A DNA stretch of 64,000 nucleotides from Molossus alvarezi (Eukaryota; Chordata; Mammalia; Chiroptera; Molossidae): the NCBI GenBank assembly GCA_037176705.1, contig CM073885.1, forward strand, positions 220,360,290 through 220,424,289, written 5' to 3'. The position numbers and the translations under genes are program-made. Every line of letters starts with the position of its first letter. The stretch's first letter is position 1. A model generated the notes under the pieces. It was given only the letters and a program-made list of their open reading frames with translations. It was not told where the DNA came from and made no database searches. Positions 10,048-20,720 of this stretch are shown in pieces.

Positions 10048-11458
10048 TATTTTAGGATAATTTAATGTACCCCAGGGCAATTTGTCAAAACAAGTATATT
10101 CTTTGGCAATTTTTCCTTTTTATCAGTCTGAGTCTACTGAGAAGTTGATTAAGAGGATATTCTTCCAAAGACCTGCTAGTCAGTACCCAGCATCCCTGTC
10201 TACAGGATGCAGATGCAGAAGGTGAGATGGGCTTTTCATCTGAGTGTCACTGGTCAATCTGGTCCTCTCTGCTCTGTGTTCTGTTTATTCAAAGTTGTGT
10301 GGGTGTGAGAGTTGAGGATCTCATATTCAATGTCTCTCTACCTTAAGACAAAACATTTCCCTGGGTTTTTCTCATCCAAGATATATTTTTATCTTCTGTT
10401 GATTGCTCACTCACTTAGAATGTTAGATTCACTGTCTACTAAGAAAAGAGAAAAAGCACATAAAAATACTAAAGACACACAAGGTTTAATCCTAAGAAAG
10501 CCTCCCCTCCCCCATCCCATTTCAGTGGTATTTACTTTCAGTTAAGCATTGAAGGAACCAAGGGTGTGTATCTATTAAGAAGACCCGGGAGAACAAAGTC
10601 ACACTGTATCTGTGAGCTGGCCGTCACAGCAGCTAATCTAAGCCTTGTTCTGGGAGAACCTAGACTCTGTAGGTGCCTTTTCATGAAGGCACTTCCCCAC
10701 AGAAAAGGGAAATGAACATGAAGTTGCAATACCATCCATCAGAAGTATCCAACCAGACTTCACCCCATATTTGTCCATACTTTGTTAATCTGTGCCTTAT
10801 GAAACTAGCCCACTCCTGAAATAGCAGAAAAGTTGTCATGTCTTCCTAAATGCTTTTCCATTTGCCTTGCAAGCAATGACTTTTTCAGACAAGACTTTTT
10901 TTTTTTTTAATGTTAAAAAGAAGAATCTCTGAAGAAAAAAAAACCTGCATATCAGATCTCTATATATCACTGTTCACCTCAAGAGAATTGAACCAGGCAC
11001 CCCAGCAAAGGAGAAATTGTGCCAAATGTATTTCCAGGAACAAAATCAATATGAAACAAAGCCTGAGCATACCATACTAGTTGATTGCTGAGAAAGTTCT
11101 ACTGTATTGTAAAGCTGAGAAAAATAGTTCTGAATCACATGACTGCAGTCAATGTCCAGACCTAGAGCAAAACTACTGTTGTAGGGTTTATGCCATAACC
11201 AAGAGATTCAAAAGAATGAAAACCTCACCCTCTTCCCCTTCAGATGAGGCAGAGAAATTATTATTATTATTATTTCATCTTTGAGGAGCTGGGGAAAAGA
11301 AAAGCAAAAAAGAGAGCAAGAGAGCAAGTCATTGGTCAGGGTAGCTAACGGAAAGTCCAAACGCTGGGTGCCAGGGTGCTAGAAACCCTCTGAAGGGTTT
11401 GAGAGTCTTGGAGTAGGAGGACTGTGTCTCCACTCTCCCTCAAGAATCCCGCGAGGAG
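10048..11458. other. Unassigned, no gene seen
   Basis: 1.4 kb without a recognised repeat, apart from A/T homopolymers (10907-10916) and a short (TTA)n at 11262-11274. No exon-like open frame with family resemblance. This may be ordinary unique intergenic or intronic DNA. Confidence 0.4.
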
Positions 11459-11685
11459 TCCAGCCAGTGTGGCTCAGTGCACTGAGTGTTGTCCCATGGA
11501 CTGAGAGGTCCTGTTCGATTCCTGGTCAGGGCACATGCCCGGGTTGAGGGCTTGATCCCCAGTAGGGGGCATGCAGGAGTCAGCCCATCAATGTTTCTTT
11601 CTCACATCGATGTTTCTATCTCTCTCCCTCTTCCTCTCTCTAAAAAATTAATAAAAACAAATTTAAAAGAAAAAGAAAAAATAAT
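11459..11685 (+). mobile_element. Ves SINE (B type)
   Basis: Head 'ccagccagtgtggctcagtgcactgagtgttgtcccatgg', then 'ctgttcgattcctggtcagggcac', 'ggggcatgcaggag', CT tract and A-rich tail with 'aataaaaac'. TSD not confidently defined. Several sites differ from other B copies, so it may be an older sublineage. Confidence 0.9.
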
Positions 11686-12239
11686 GCTACAGGGAGATAG
11701 TCTCACAGCGAGCCTTATGCCAACTGGAGGGGCAATGGCTACAGGGCAGGTCCAGCTGGAGAGACCATCTGAGCTGGACCCACCGCCTCTGCCTCCAGGT
11801 CCTGCAGCGCACAGCAACACAAAAGAGCAGCAGACACCTTCCCATCGCTTCCTTCACACCCTTCCCCTGTGAGGCCAGGCAAGTTGGGCTGAGACAAAGC
11901 CAATGGACTGGGAACGCCCTGTCCTGAAGGTGTGGGAACCTAAGAGCCAAAGGGCAGGGCCAGCCCATGGACATCAGCAATGAATGGCAGTGAGGACAGA
12001 TGTCAAAAGCCAAAGCCAGCTCAGAAGAGGCCTCCTCATAGTTGCCCACTCTTTAAACGTCAAGATCGTACAAGAGAATGCTAGGAGCCGAGATCATCCT
12101 CACAAAGATGGTTAAAAAGAAAAAAAAAAAAGTGGGAGGAGGAGAAGAATCTTAAATTGGCTAAGAACTTAAGAAGGACTAGGTTCCCCAGACTGCAGTC
12201 ACATCCTGACAGCTCTGGTCCTGGTGTGCTCGAGTCCTC
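11686..12239. other. Unassigned, no gene seen
   Basis: Moderately GC-rich. Overlapping open frames on both strands (around 11602-12049) lack any family resemblance, and one starts inside the SINE. A-rich patch at 12117-12130. Confidence 0.4.
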
Positions 12240-12260
12240 AGAAAGAATCTGCTGGTCTTG

Positions 12261-12307
12261 CCCTGGCCGGTTTGGCTCAGCGGTTAGAGCGTCGGCCTGC
12301 GGTCCAG
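12261..12307 (+). mobile_element. Tailless 47-bp Ves retropseudogene
   Basis: Exactly the 5' head of a young A-type Ves, from ccctggccgg through the A box to 'ctgcggtccag', with no body, no CT tract and no A-tail. It is flanked by a perfect 21-bp direct repeat (12240-12260 and 12308-12328). The repeat shows a real insertion event of the truncated RNA, resembling the tailless retropseudogene class described in mammals. Confidence 0.93.
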
Positions 12308-12328
12308 AGAAAGAATCTGCTGGTCTTG

Positions 12329-14210
12329 ATTCACCAGCAAGGGTGATCAGTGCCCCAAGTAGTGCCCAGGTCGGAAAATATGTCTTTGCTGCCTCCTAGA
12401 CAGAGAGGGTTAGCAGGCATCTTTCCTCATACCCACCAGGGAGGAGGTACCTGCCATGGTATAGTGTCAACCCTTTCTTCTAGGGCTACAACAGAGTTCT
12501 GGGGAAGGAAAAGTTCCCAAAGCAGACTGTCATGGTGAAGACCAAATTTTTAGCAGAAGAGCTGAGAAGATTAAGGGTGTGTGGAGGGACTGGGGGGCTG
12601 TGACTTGGTGGCTTGAAGTCACATAGAGAAAGGTTCATTAAATAATAATAAATGCTTTAAAAAGAAAAAGACTGGGCTTTGAACCAGAAGTAACTGAATT
12701 TATGTCAAATTTAAATGATTGAGTTTTCTATTACCAAGTAGAACTTGGAGGTCATGAGTTAATTTAATCCAATTATAGAGAAATAAAATCACTTCTTAGC
12801 TCACTGGACATTTATACGATGGTAAAATTTTACTCCCTCAACACATTTTAGTGTAAATTCTCTGTTACAATTTCAGTTCAAATTTCAGAAGGAGAGGCTG
12901 AAAGCCCTCTTAAAGGAATTTTAAGGTGCAGTACAGGAATCTGAAGGTATTTGTTGGGAGGTGTAGCGGTGGGCATTGTGGTTTGCACCTTACTGTCTGC
13001 TCCACCCTCCCTTCATTGTGCACATGGCGACCACATCTCCAGGGTGAGCCCACCTCCGCTGCTGCAGGGACGGGTTCAGGAAAGTCAAGCCCCAGCCAAT
13101 CCGGCAGGTGACAACTCCCAGAGGGGTTGGTCATGGGTCCAGCCAGCACGAAGGACAGGCCTCCTCTCTCTGAAGGTGAACATTGAGACATGGAAGCAGC
13201 CTTAGTTTGAAACGGACGCTGTAGAAAGTGAAGACATCTGGCAAGTTACTAAATCGAACGGACACTGAGACCAGTGTTTCTGACTGTCCCAGGGCTGAGT
13301 TCCTGGGTTCTTTGACTGCTTCATGCAACAAAACACGATGAAACAGTGCGGCAGCAGGAGGGGGCTTTCTCAGCTCCCAGTCTCACTGATGGGTAAGGCA
13401 GGGCCTCACAGGAGTTACCTCATACTTGAGTGCCACTTTCTCTAGATGAGTGTTCAAACACACAAAACATACTCTGTGAAGTGAAAAACTCAGTCTCCTT
13501 ATTTTCCATCTTTCATATTTCTCTTCCCTCTAACCTGTTGTGCCATTCTTCTGGTGACTTCTGCGTGATGGATTTACCTTCCTCTCCCTCCCTCCTGCCT
13601 TTTTCTTCCTTAAAGAGAGAAGGAACAGGAGGAGGAGGAGAAAGAGAAAAGGCAGGCAGGCGTTCATGCTGGCTCCCTGCTTCTGCTCAGGTGGATGAAA
13701 CAGTCCTCATTAGCGCTTACATAAAACCAAGAATGTGTGCTCGTGTTTTTCGGGGATAGTGGGTGACTCCGAGAGGACGATCCACTCCACACCTTCCACT
13801 GACACTCATGACCCGGTGATGTGAGCAGCGGAACACAATGCACTTTGACTGCTGCATCTGTCCTGGGTGCTAGGCTGGCGGCTGCAGGATTATTATTTCA
13901 CTCACCAGTGTCTTGCTCACATGCCACTCCTGAGCTCATTCAGTAACCTCTCAGGTTAGAGGTTAGAACAGCCATTGGACAGGACAATTATCAAAGTACA
14001 AACATTGACTTTACAAGGTGGCAGTTAAAAATAACCTGCCAGAGCCTCCGACTGTGTCAGGGAGGGCCATTGTCCTGCAGGGTGTAAAGTGTACCCTAGA
14101 CTTCCTCCCAGAGGCCTTCTCTCCCACATTCTTTCACTGCCTTCCTGTCGCTGCAGGGTGATGATGTTTGAAGGGAGCCACTGTCCTTAAGGTGATGATT
14201 TTCAAGAGCC
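12329..14210. other. Unassigned, no gene seen
   Basis: About 1.9 kb with little recognisable repeat. Overlapping open frames around 12910-13331 on both strands have no recognised domain. Purine-rich patch at 13613-13655. Could hold conserved non-coding sequence, but nothing can be named. Confidence 0.4.
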
Positions 14211-14214
14211 TGCC

Positions 14215-15040
14215 CTCTTTGTCCAGTTCTCTCTGGTCTCCTTTGCCGGGCCTTCTACTTTGCCCTGCTTTTCAGGGTTTCATACCCAGCCTACTACTTA
14301 CAACTACAATCTTCTCTCTACACTCTGACTGTGAAATCTCAAAATCCACGATTTCACTCAACACCTGTCTCTGTAAGAGTCAGCAGGCCGGTCTGCGTCC
14401 TGGGCCTGCCACGTCACTGAGGCCCTCCACCGGGCCCTTCCAGGTCGGCACTTCCGAACTGAGCAGAGCCTGTGCCCCTCCACACCCTCTGAGCCCTGCC
14501 TTCTCTGCCTCCGGTGTCCCCGCAGGGAGGCCACCACCACCCAGGCCACCCCCTCACTCCCTCTTCCACACCTCTGTCCAGGCAGCGGCCAAGCCCTTTC
14601 GGTGTTAGCTAATTCACGGCTCTCGCACCCCCTCCCCTCCTGATGCCCCTTATTTCTCATCTGGCTTGCCCCACCAGTCTCCCTACGACTGTCTCCAGGC
14701 TTCTCCATGCTCCTGCCCCCAAACAAAACTGTGCCTCCAGGCCTTGGCTCCTCCTGGCCTTCGTGGCAAGAGCCAGTTCTCTCGACGCAGCGTCCTCGAT
14801 GGCGTGCTTCTTGCCTCTCTCCGGCTTCCACTCCCGCGTGTTTACACACACCCCTTGCGCCAACCATGCAGCCTGCTGGCGGCACCCCAGGTGCACTCCC
14901 ACCCCGAGCTGACTGCCACACGGCCCACAAGCCTCTGTTCGGGGGTGCCCTGCTCCTGGAACCCTCCCTCACCTGCCCGCCCTGAGGTGCCCTGTTGTCT
15001 CGGTTCCTATCACACGTGCACTGAGGTCATCATGACGCAT
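14215..15040. repeat. Old LINE-type 3' sequence, GC-rich copy
   Basis: A degraded relative of the sequence at 1160-2976: 'aactgagcag...ctccacac', 'ccaccaccacccaggcc', 'ttccacacctctgtccaggcagcggccaag', 'ccttcgtggcaag' and similar blocks follow the same order as the common pyrimidine-rich repeat. Its high GC content creates long open frames (one of 204 codons on the minus strand, 14358-14972) without coding signal. Family assignment is tentative. Confidence 0.4.
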
Positions 15041-15104
15041 GACCCTCCACTGTGACCTTCGCAACAAGGAGACAGCCTGTGGGCAAGGGCAAGATCCCCC
15101 TACT

Positions 15105-15280
15105 CCTTTTTATATAGCATTTCCCCCAAATTTTATTTTACTTGGAAATATTTCAAACCTTTAGAAAATGTGAAGGAACAGTAAAATAAACACACTTTTC
15201 ACCAAAATTCACCATTTGTTAACATTTGGCCACATTGTGTACTGTTCCTTCCTCTCCCTCCCTCCCTCTGTGAAAGCTTT
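15105..15280. repeat. L1M 3'-region, left part
   Basis: 'aaatatttcaaacctttagaaaatgtgaag', 'aaaattcaccatttgttaacatttggcc': a known old L1M 3' sequence. It continues at 15801-16065 and 17285-17645 once the LTR and HAL1 insertions are removed. Confidence 0.65.
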
Positions 15281-15283
15281 ATA

Positions 15284-15700
15284 TGTTGGCCGGTTGAATA
15301 GTGACCCCCAGAATTCACGCCTAGCTGGTACCTGTGAATACGAACTTATTGGAAATAGGGTCATTGCAGATACAAGCAAGGTAAGATGAGGTCGTGCTGG
15401 ATTGGATGGGCCCCAGTCCAGTAACTGGTGTCCTTAAAAGAAGAGAGACATTTGGACAGAGACAGACAGGCAGAGTGTCATGTGAAGACAGAGGTAGACT
15501 GCAGTGATGTAGCTGCAAATTAGAGACGACCAAGGATTGCCTGCCCCCGCCAGGAGCTGGAAGAGGCTTCAGAGACACGGGGCCCTGCTGCCACCCTGGT
15601 TTCACACTTCCTGCCTCCAGATTGTGAGGAAATACATTTCTATTGTTTTCAGCCCCCAGCTTGTGGTAATCTGCTACAGCAGCACTAGGAAACTAATAAA
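15284..15700 (+). repeat. Solo LTR, MaLR (MLT1-like)
   Basis: Starts tgttgg and follows the MaLR LTR order: 'gtgacccccagaattcac', 'ttggaaatagggtcattgcagat', 'aagatgaggtcgtgctggat', 'gtgtccttaaaagaagaga', 'ccaaggattgcc', 'ctgcctccagattgtgagg', 'gtggtaatctgctacagcagc', ending near 'ggaaactaataaaa'. It is an ancient, non-functional solo LTR with no internal retroviral sequence. Confidence 0.7.
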
Positions 15701-15800
15701 ATAATCACACACACACACAGCATAGACATTAATATATCTATTAACATAAAATAGTAAATCAATGTAGTATAAATATTAATATATTTATTAATATAGATAT

Positions 15801-16065
15801 AAAAATATTTTACTGAACCATTTGAAAGTAAACTTTAGGCATCATGACATTTAATTCTTAATACTTTAGTATGTATCTCCCCAAAATAAAGACATTCTCT
15901 TATATAATTACAATAATTATATAATCATCATACTCCAAAAATGTAACATTAATATGATATGATAATAGAACCTATATGATATGATATATGATATGACATA
16001 TAACAAAATGTAGAGTAGATATTCAAACTTCCCACTGGTCCTAACAATGACCTTTATAGCTTTTT
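15801..16065. repeat. L1M 3'-region, middle part
   Basis: 'gtaaactttaggcatcatgacatttaattcttaatactttagtatgtatctcc' pieces and 'ctaacaatgacctttatagct' match the same old L1M 3' sequence. Its last 26 bp (16040-16065) form the left TSD copy of the HAL1 insertion. Confidence 0.65.
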
Positions 16066-16068
16066 TAT

Positions 16069-16341
16069 TTTTATTTTATATATGTATTTATGTATTTTAT
16101 TTATTTTAATCCTCACCCAAGGACACTTTTTGCATTCATAGAGCGAGAGGGAGAGAGAGAAGATGAGAGAGAGAGGGAAGCATCAATGCGAGAGAGAAAC
16201 ATCGAGTGGCTGCCACCCACACGACCCCAACCGGGGCCGGGACAAACTGCAACCGAGGTACATGCCCTTAGCGGGAACCGAACCCGGGTCTCTCCAGACC
16301 GTGAGCCAGTGCTCCAACTGCTGAGCCAAACCAGCCAGGGC
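16069..16341 (-). mobile_element. Ves SINE (A type) at HAL1 tail
   Basis: Full-length minus copy with a long AT-rich tail, tail box 'atcctcacccaaggacac', body with 'gggaaccgaacccgggtctc' and head ending 'ccaaaccagccagggc'. Its TSD gcttttttat (16059-16068 and 16342-16351) lies in the poly(T) of the HAL1, so it entered after the HAL1. Confidence 0.92.
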
Positions 16342-17258
16342 GCTTTTTTATGTTTTTGTTTGTTTGGGGTTTTATTGTTTGTTTATTTTTTTAAACTCAT
16401 CTTTATTATTGAATGTATTACAGATGTTTCTCCCTTTTTTCCCCATTGACCCCCTTCTCCCTAATCCTGCCCCCCCATCTGCTTTCCCCACACTATTGTC
16501 AGTGTCCATTGTTTATGCATATGTGCAAAGAAGTTCTTTGGTTTATCTCATCCTGCCCTCCCTCCCCACTTCCCTTTGAGGTTCATCAGTCTAACAACCA
16601 ATTTGTACTTCTTAATTCCTTCATCTTTTTCATCCATCCTCCCAGCCCCCACCCATCTGGCAAGCAACAAAAATTCTCTGTATCTGAGTCTGTTTCTGTT
16701 CTGCGTGCTCATTTTGTTTGTAGATTCAATTGTTGATATGTATTAATTGCTATTTTATTGTTCATATATTTGTTCTTCTTCACCCTCAAGAAGACCCTTC
16801 AACATTTCATATAATACTGGTTTGGTGGTGATGAAGTCCTTTCGCTTTTTTTTGTCTGGGAAACTCTCGATATGTCCATTGATTCTAAATGATAGCTTTG
16901 CAGGATAGAGTAATCTTGGTTGTATGCCATTGCTTTTCATCACCTTGAATATCTCTTGCCACTTCTTTCTGTCCTGCAAAGTTTCTTTTGAGAAATCAGC
17001 TGATAGTCTTATGGTAGCTCCTTTATAGGTAATGAACTGCTTTTCTCTTGCTGCTTTTAAGATTCTTTCTTTGTCTTGAACCTTTGGCATTTTGATGATG
17101 ATGTGTCTTGGAGTGGACCACTTTGGGTTCAACTTGTTTGGGACTTTTTGTCTTGGACTTGTATGTCTGTTTCCTTCACCAAGTTAGGGAAGTTTTCTGT
17201 CATTATTGTTTCAAACAGGTTTTCAATTTCTTGCTCTCTCTCTTCTCCTTCAGGTACC
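16342..17258 (-). mobile_element. HAL1 (half-L1), 5'-truncated
   Basis: Minus-strand element: poly(A), 3' UTR (16380-16755), then ORF1 3' part (16755-17258), with no ORF2 between them. A 26-bp perfect TSD flanks the unit together with its Ves (16040-16065 and 17259-17284). The 3' UTR-ORF1 join is the same as in the 44.4-46.5 kb element, so the structure is a family trait rather than a private deletion. Confidence 0.85.
16755..17132 (-). pseudogene. HAL1/L1 ORF1p C-terminal fragment
   Basis: A 125-codon open frame on the minus strand matching the L1 ORF1 protein C-terminal half: '...KVQDKERILKAAREK', 'YKGATIRLSADFSKETL', 'RLLYPAKLSFRINGH' and the lysine-rich C-terminus with 'DFITTKPVLYEMLKGLL'. 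These are the end of the RRM and the C-terminal domain that binds RNA in the L1 RNP. The upstream part (17133-17258) encodes the 'GEEREQEIENLFETIM' RRM start in a shifted or stopped frame. Coiled coil and N-terminus are missing through 5' truncation, so no functional trimer could form. Confidence 0.88.
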
Positions 17259-17284
17259 CCTAACAATGACCTTTATAGCTTTTT

Positions 17285-17645
17285 AAAAAATCTAGGATCC
17301 AATCAAGTTTCATTCATTGTATTTAATTATTATGTTTTATAATCTTATTATCCTCCAATAGTTTCCTGCCTTTTCTTCTTATATTTTCTTTTATTGACCT
17401 TGAAATTTTTAGAGTCTAGGCCAGTTTTGTACATTGCCCCTAAATTTGGATTTGTCTGACTGTTTCCTTGTGATTCGTTTCATGTTACACTAGTTTGGTG
17501 GGGCCTACCAGGGTGACATTGAGTCCTCCTCAGTGCGTCACATCAGGAGGTGCATTATAACATTTTATTTAATCAACACCCATTGCTAATGGTAAGTCTG
17601 ATCACATCAATAAGGTAAAGGTTGTGTCTTACTCTATTCCTAATA
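17285..17645. repeat. L1M 3'-region, right part
   Basis: 'aaatctaggatccaatcaagtttcattcattg', 'gagtctaggccagttttgtaca', 'ttggatttgtctgactgtttcc', 'cgtcacatcaggaggtgcat': continues the old L1M sequence interrupted by the HAL1. Confidence 0.7.
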
Positions 17646-18740
17646 GTTATCAATAGGCCTGTGAACCCCTAATTGTTCATTGAATGAATGAGAACTTAAG
17701 AAGTACAGTGGTCTGAGGTAAAACTAAAAAAATTGAAAATTGAGCAATATCTGCAACTTCGTATTAATCGTGGCCATCTCTGGGCACAGTGTTAAATGTT
17801 CTGCACTAAGACGGGAAATCTATTGTGCAGACACTGCTACTGGCTTATACAGAATGCAGCTGTGAGCTTAGAAGCTTTGGGACACAGCTGCCAGGATGGC
17901 TGTATATAACCTCAAAAATAAAGCAAATTATGTCTTACTGACTTGCATGGCATTACTTTCTTCCAAGATACTGAATTTAGGCTCCAGCAGAGTTTTCAGA
18001 GTAATATGTTTGTACTACCATTCATATAGAATGTGAATTCTGAAAATTGTCTGTTTATCTTTCAACACACACACAGCCCTCAGATCATCTAAAGCCCAAG
18101 GCTTATTGCCTATAAATCAGTTTCTGACCACCATACTTAATCATCATTGGTCCATATTTTTACAAGATACTCAACTTTAATCAAATCTTTCAAGGGAATG
18201 TTAGAGATTAGATCATAAGTGATATAAAAAGTAAAAGGCTTTTGTTCCAGAATCAAATACTAATGAAGCCATATGATTTAGCCAACTCTCCTAAGTGTAA
18301 CAGAAGCTACAGAAAGCTACCCCAGACCCAGAGATGGAAATAATGGACCCTGATTGCTATATCAAAAGTTGCTGGTTGTCATGCACAATAAGAATTCTCT
18401 TCTATGATATGTGGTCCCTAGGATTAGCTGCTCAAATACTGGGAAAAAACTGTGGTGATTGTTCTAATTGGGTTGGTGTGAGTTAACATCACGCATTGAA
18501 GGAGGCACAGGCACAGGCACATGATATCGGTAAAGGAAGTTGATAAGCTCGCCTTTGCTTCAGTGTTTACGAGGCACAGCATGCAGCTAATGGTAACTTG
18601 AGTGGTGGTAACAGAAATTCACTAGGTAGAAATGCAGTCCATTGACAGACAGCACCTACAGCACTGTGTCTACTTCTAGATGTCACTCTAACAGAGATGG
18701 GGCCAACCAACCTGTATCGCGTCAGAGGAGGGTCATCTGG
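17646..18740. other. Unassigned, no gene seen
   Basis: AT-rich, no repeat family or exon recognised. Confidence 0.4.
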
Positions 18741-18744
18741 GAAT

Positions 18745-18965
18745 GGTGCTAAGAGGGAAATCTTAGGAGCCAAACCACCTGGATTCAGAGTTAGGCTCTG
18801 TTACATACTAGCTGTATATCTTTGGGCACATCACTTAACCTCTCTGTGCCTCAGTTTCCCCCTCTATAAAATGGGGTTGGTATGAGATTTATATGAATTA
18901 ATATATATAAATTGCTTTAAAAAGCACATACTATGTAACCAATGAATGTTGGTTATTCCTAGTAG
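18745..18965 (+). repeat. MIR, well preserved
   Basis: Plus-strand MIR in full order: 'ggagccaaaccacctggattcagagtt', 'ctctgttacatactagctgt', 'cacttaacctctctgtgcctcagtttccccctctataaaatgggg' and 'gaattaatatatataaattgctttaaaaag'. One of the clearest MIR copies in the window. Confidence 0.85.
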
Positions 18966-18984
18966 TGTCACCATCACCACGTCA

Positions 18985-19362
18985 TCGGGAACAACTGGCG
19001 AGAATAAAGCAGAGGAAGATAACGAGGAGACTTGTAGAGACATAGGCGATCTCTTCAAAGGCTTGAAATGCTGCCAAGAGAAAGAGGCACTGGATGATTT
19101 CCATGTAACTTTGGGACCACATGGGTATCAAAGGGTATAAGTTACAGGAATTCAGAATTAGGTTCACCAGATAGGACCCATTGTCTTAATGATCAGAGTT
19201 ATATGAAGATCAAAGGCCTGCTCTAAATGAGAGGTGTCCAGGGTTACTGGGGTACTTAATCACATCCTGGACAATCCTTTGGGATTTAAGAATTAGATGG
19301 AAGGCTGAATTAAATGATCCAAAAGAATCTAGCCTTGTGAGTCTATAATCACTTACACCCAT
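18985..19362 (+). repeat. L3/CR1 LINE fossil
   Basis: The order 'agacttgtagagacataggcgatctcttcaaaggc', 'aagagaaagaggcactgga', 'agttacaggaattcagaattaggttcacc', 'gaggtgtccagggttactgggg', 'cctggacaatcctttgg', 'ggctgaattaaatgatccaaaagaatc' follows the CR1/L3 3' sequence shared across amniotes. Very diverged, as expected for an element that predates placental mammals. Confidence 0.65.
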
Positions 19363-19381
19363 TAAAGCATGAAGCAGAATT

Positions 19382-19588
19382 ATTTTTAAATCCTCACCCA
19401 AGGATATGTTTTTATTGATTTTTACAGAGAGAAGAAGGGAAAGAGAAACATCAGTTGGTTGCCTCCAGTACATGCCCCGACCAGGGATCAAACCTGCAAC
19501 CAAGGTATGTGCCCTTGACCAGAACTTGAACCCATGACTCTTTAGTCCTCAGGCCAACGCTCTGACCGCTGAGCAACCCAGCTAGGGC
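19382..19588 (-). mobile_element. Ves SINE, older A type
   Basis: Minus-strand copy with 'aatcctcacccaaggatatg' tail box, body 'accagggatcaaacctgcaacc' and head ending 'gagcaacccagctagggc'. TSD agcatgaagcagaatt at 19366-19381 versus agcacgaagcagaatt at 19589-19604 (one mismatch). Confidence 0.93.
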
Positions 19589-19604
19589 AGCACGAAGCAG
19601 AATT

Positions 19605-20255
19605 TTTAAGAATGATTAAAATGTAAGAAGCTCTACACAAATAAAAACTCCTCTGTTGCAATATTGTCACACTTCTCACCTCCTAAATCTACCCATTAAT
19701 CATCCTTCCCACTTCTACCTGATACCCACATCAAATAGAAAGAGGTAAAGAGATTACATCTGAATAATACATTCAGATACACATACAAAAACATGAGCAC
19801 CTTATGAGTCTAATTTCTAAAATCAGTCCATTCATATGATAAAAATTATATTGAGCCAAAATTGCCCTGAAAAATCTACGGAGACACCAGCTTGGCACCT
19901 GCCTCTTTGCAAGCCCAGCAGTTTCCCTCCAGTGTTGGAACAAATTTCTGCTTCTTCTGGTCCAGCACTAAATAAAGGAGTTGGCTTGAATTTAAGTGAG
20001 AAGTTCTACTAAAAGTACATATATTGAGACAGTATACTCAGCCACAGGAAGAGATATCTGTTCTGTGGGGAGAGGAGACCAAAGGAGAGCGATGAGATGA
20101 ATGTCACCCACCCATTCTCCTTTTAGGGCACAGACTTGGTGAGTGTAACATCAGGCTGAATTGCTTGCACGGTTTAATTTGCTTTTTTTCTAGTCTGTCT
20201 ATTTTATTTTTTCTCTTTATCTGAGTGCACAGAGTTGAAGTTGCCAATGTTAAAT
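19605..20255. other. Unassigned, no gene seen
   Basis: No repeat or exon recognised. Confidence 0.35.
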
Positions 20256-20720
20256 GCACCCCACTGAACATTTAGGAGCAAACCAGGGCATCTCCATCAG
20301 CAGTCACGCTCTTTCAGCCCACGGTTTCCATGACTACTCCCTGGGGCCTGGAGATGCACTGGATTATTTATCCAGCACCCCTTTTTGAGGGGAACCGTCC
20401 CTTCCCCACTGCACTCCGTGATTCTAGGGTGTCACAAACCATAGTGCCCTATTCGCCACATGGGCAGGCATGTGACCTAAGCAGGGCTAATCAGAAGCCT
20501 CCCCTGGGATTTTTGCACTGCAAGCAGAGTGTAGATGTCAGCCTATGGGTCGAAGGAAGGCAACAATCAGAGAAAGGCAGTGTTGAGAGATGAAGAGAAG
20601 GTTCCTGGCTCCATTCTTGTTCCAGTTCTAATACTCTCTAGGGCCTTTCTGTGGTGATCCAATAAATATCTTCTTTTGGCTTAATTGGGTTTTTGTCATT
20701 TTGAATGAAAGGAATTTTAA
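20256..20720. repeat. Probable old LTR-like dispersed repeat
   Basis: 'tgacctaagcagggctaatcagaagcctcccctgggattttt', '...gatccaataaatatcttcttttggcttaattgggtttttgtcattt' resemble a common mammalian dispersed LTR-like repeat ending in a polyadenylation-type aataaa and a 'ttgggttt...gtcac' tail. I cannot name the family with confidence. Confidence 0.35.

Noticed and set aside
14358..14972. 204-codon minus-strand open frame, the longest non-repetitive frame
   Set aside because: Low-complexity R/G/S-rich translation, competing long frames on the plus strand, and the nucleotide sequence resembles a GC-rich old LINE 3' region. No family resemblance or splice context.
15284..15700. Possible complete endogenous retrovirus
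   Set aside because: Only one old MaLR-type LTR is present. No gag, pol or env-like sequence and no second LTR occur in the neighbourhood.
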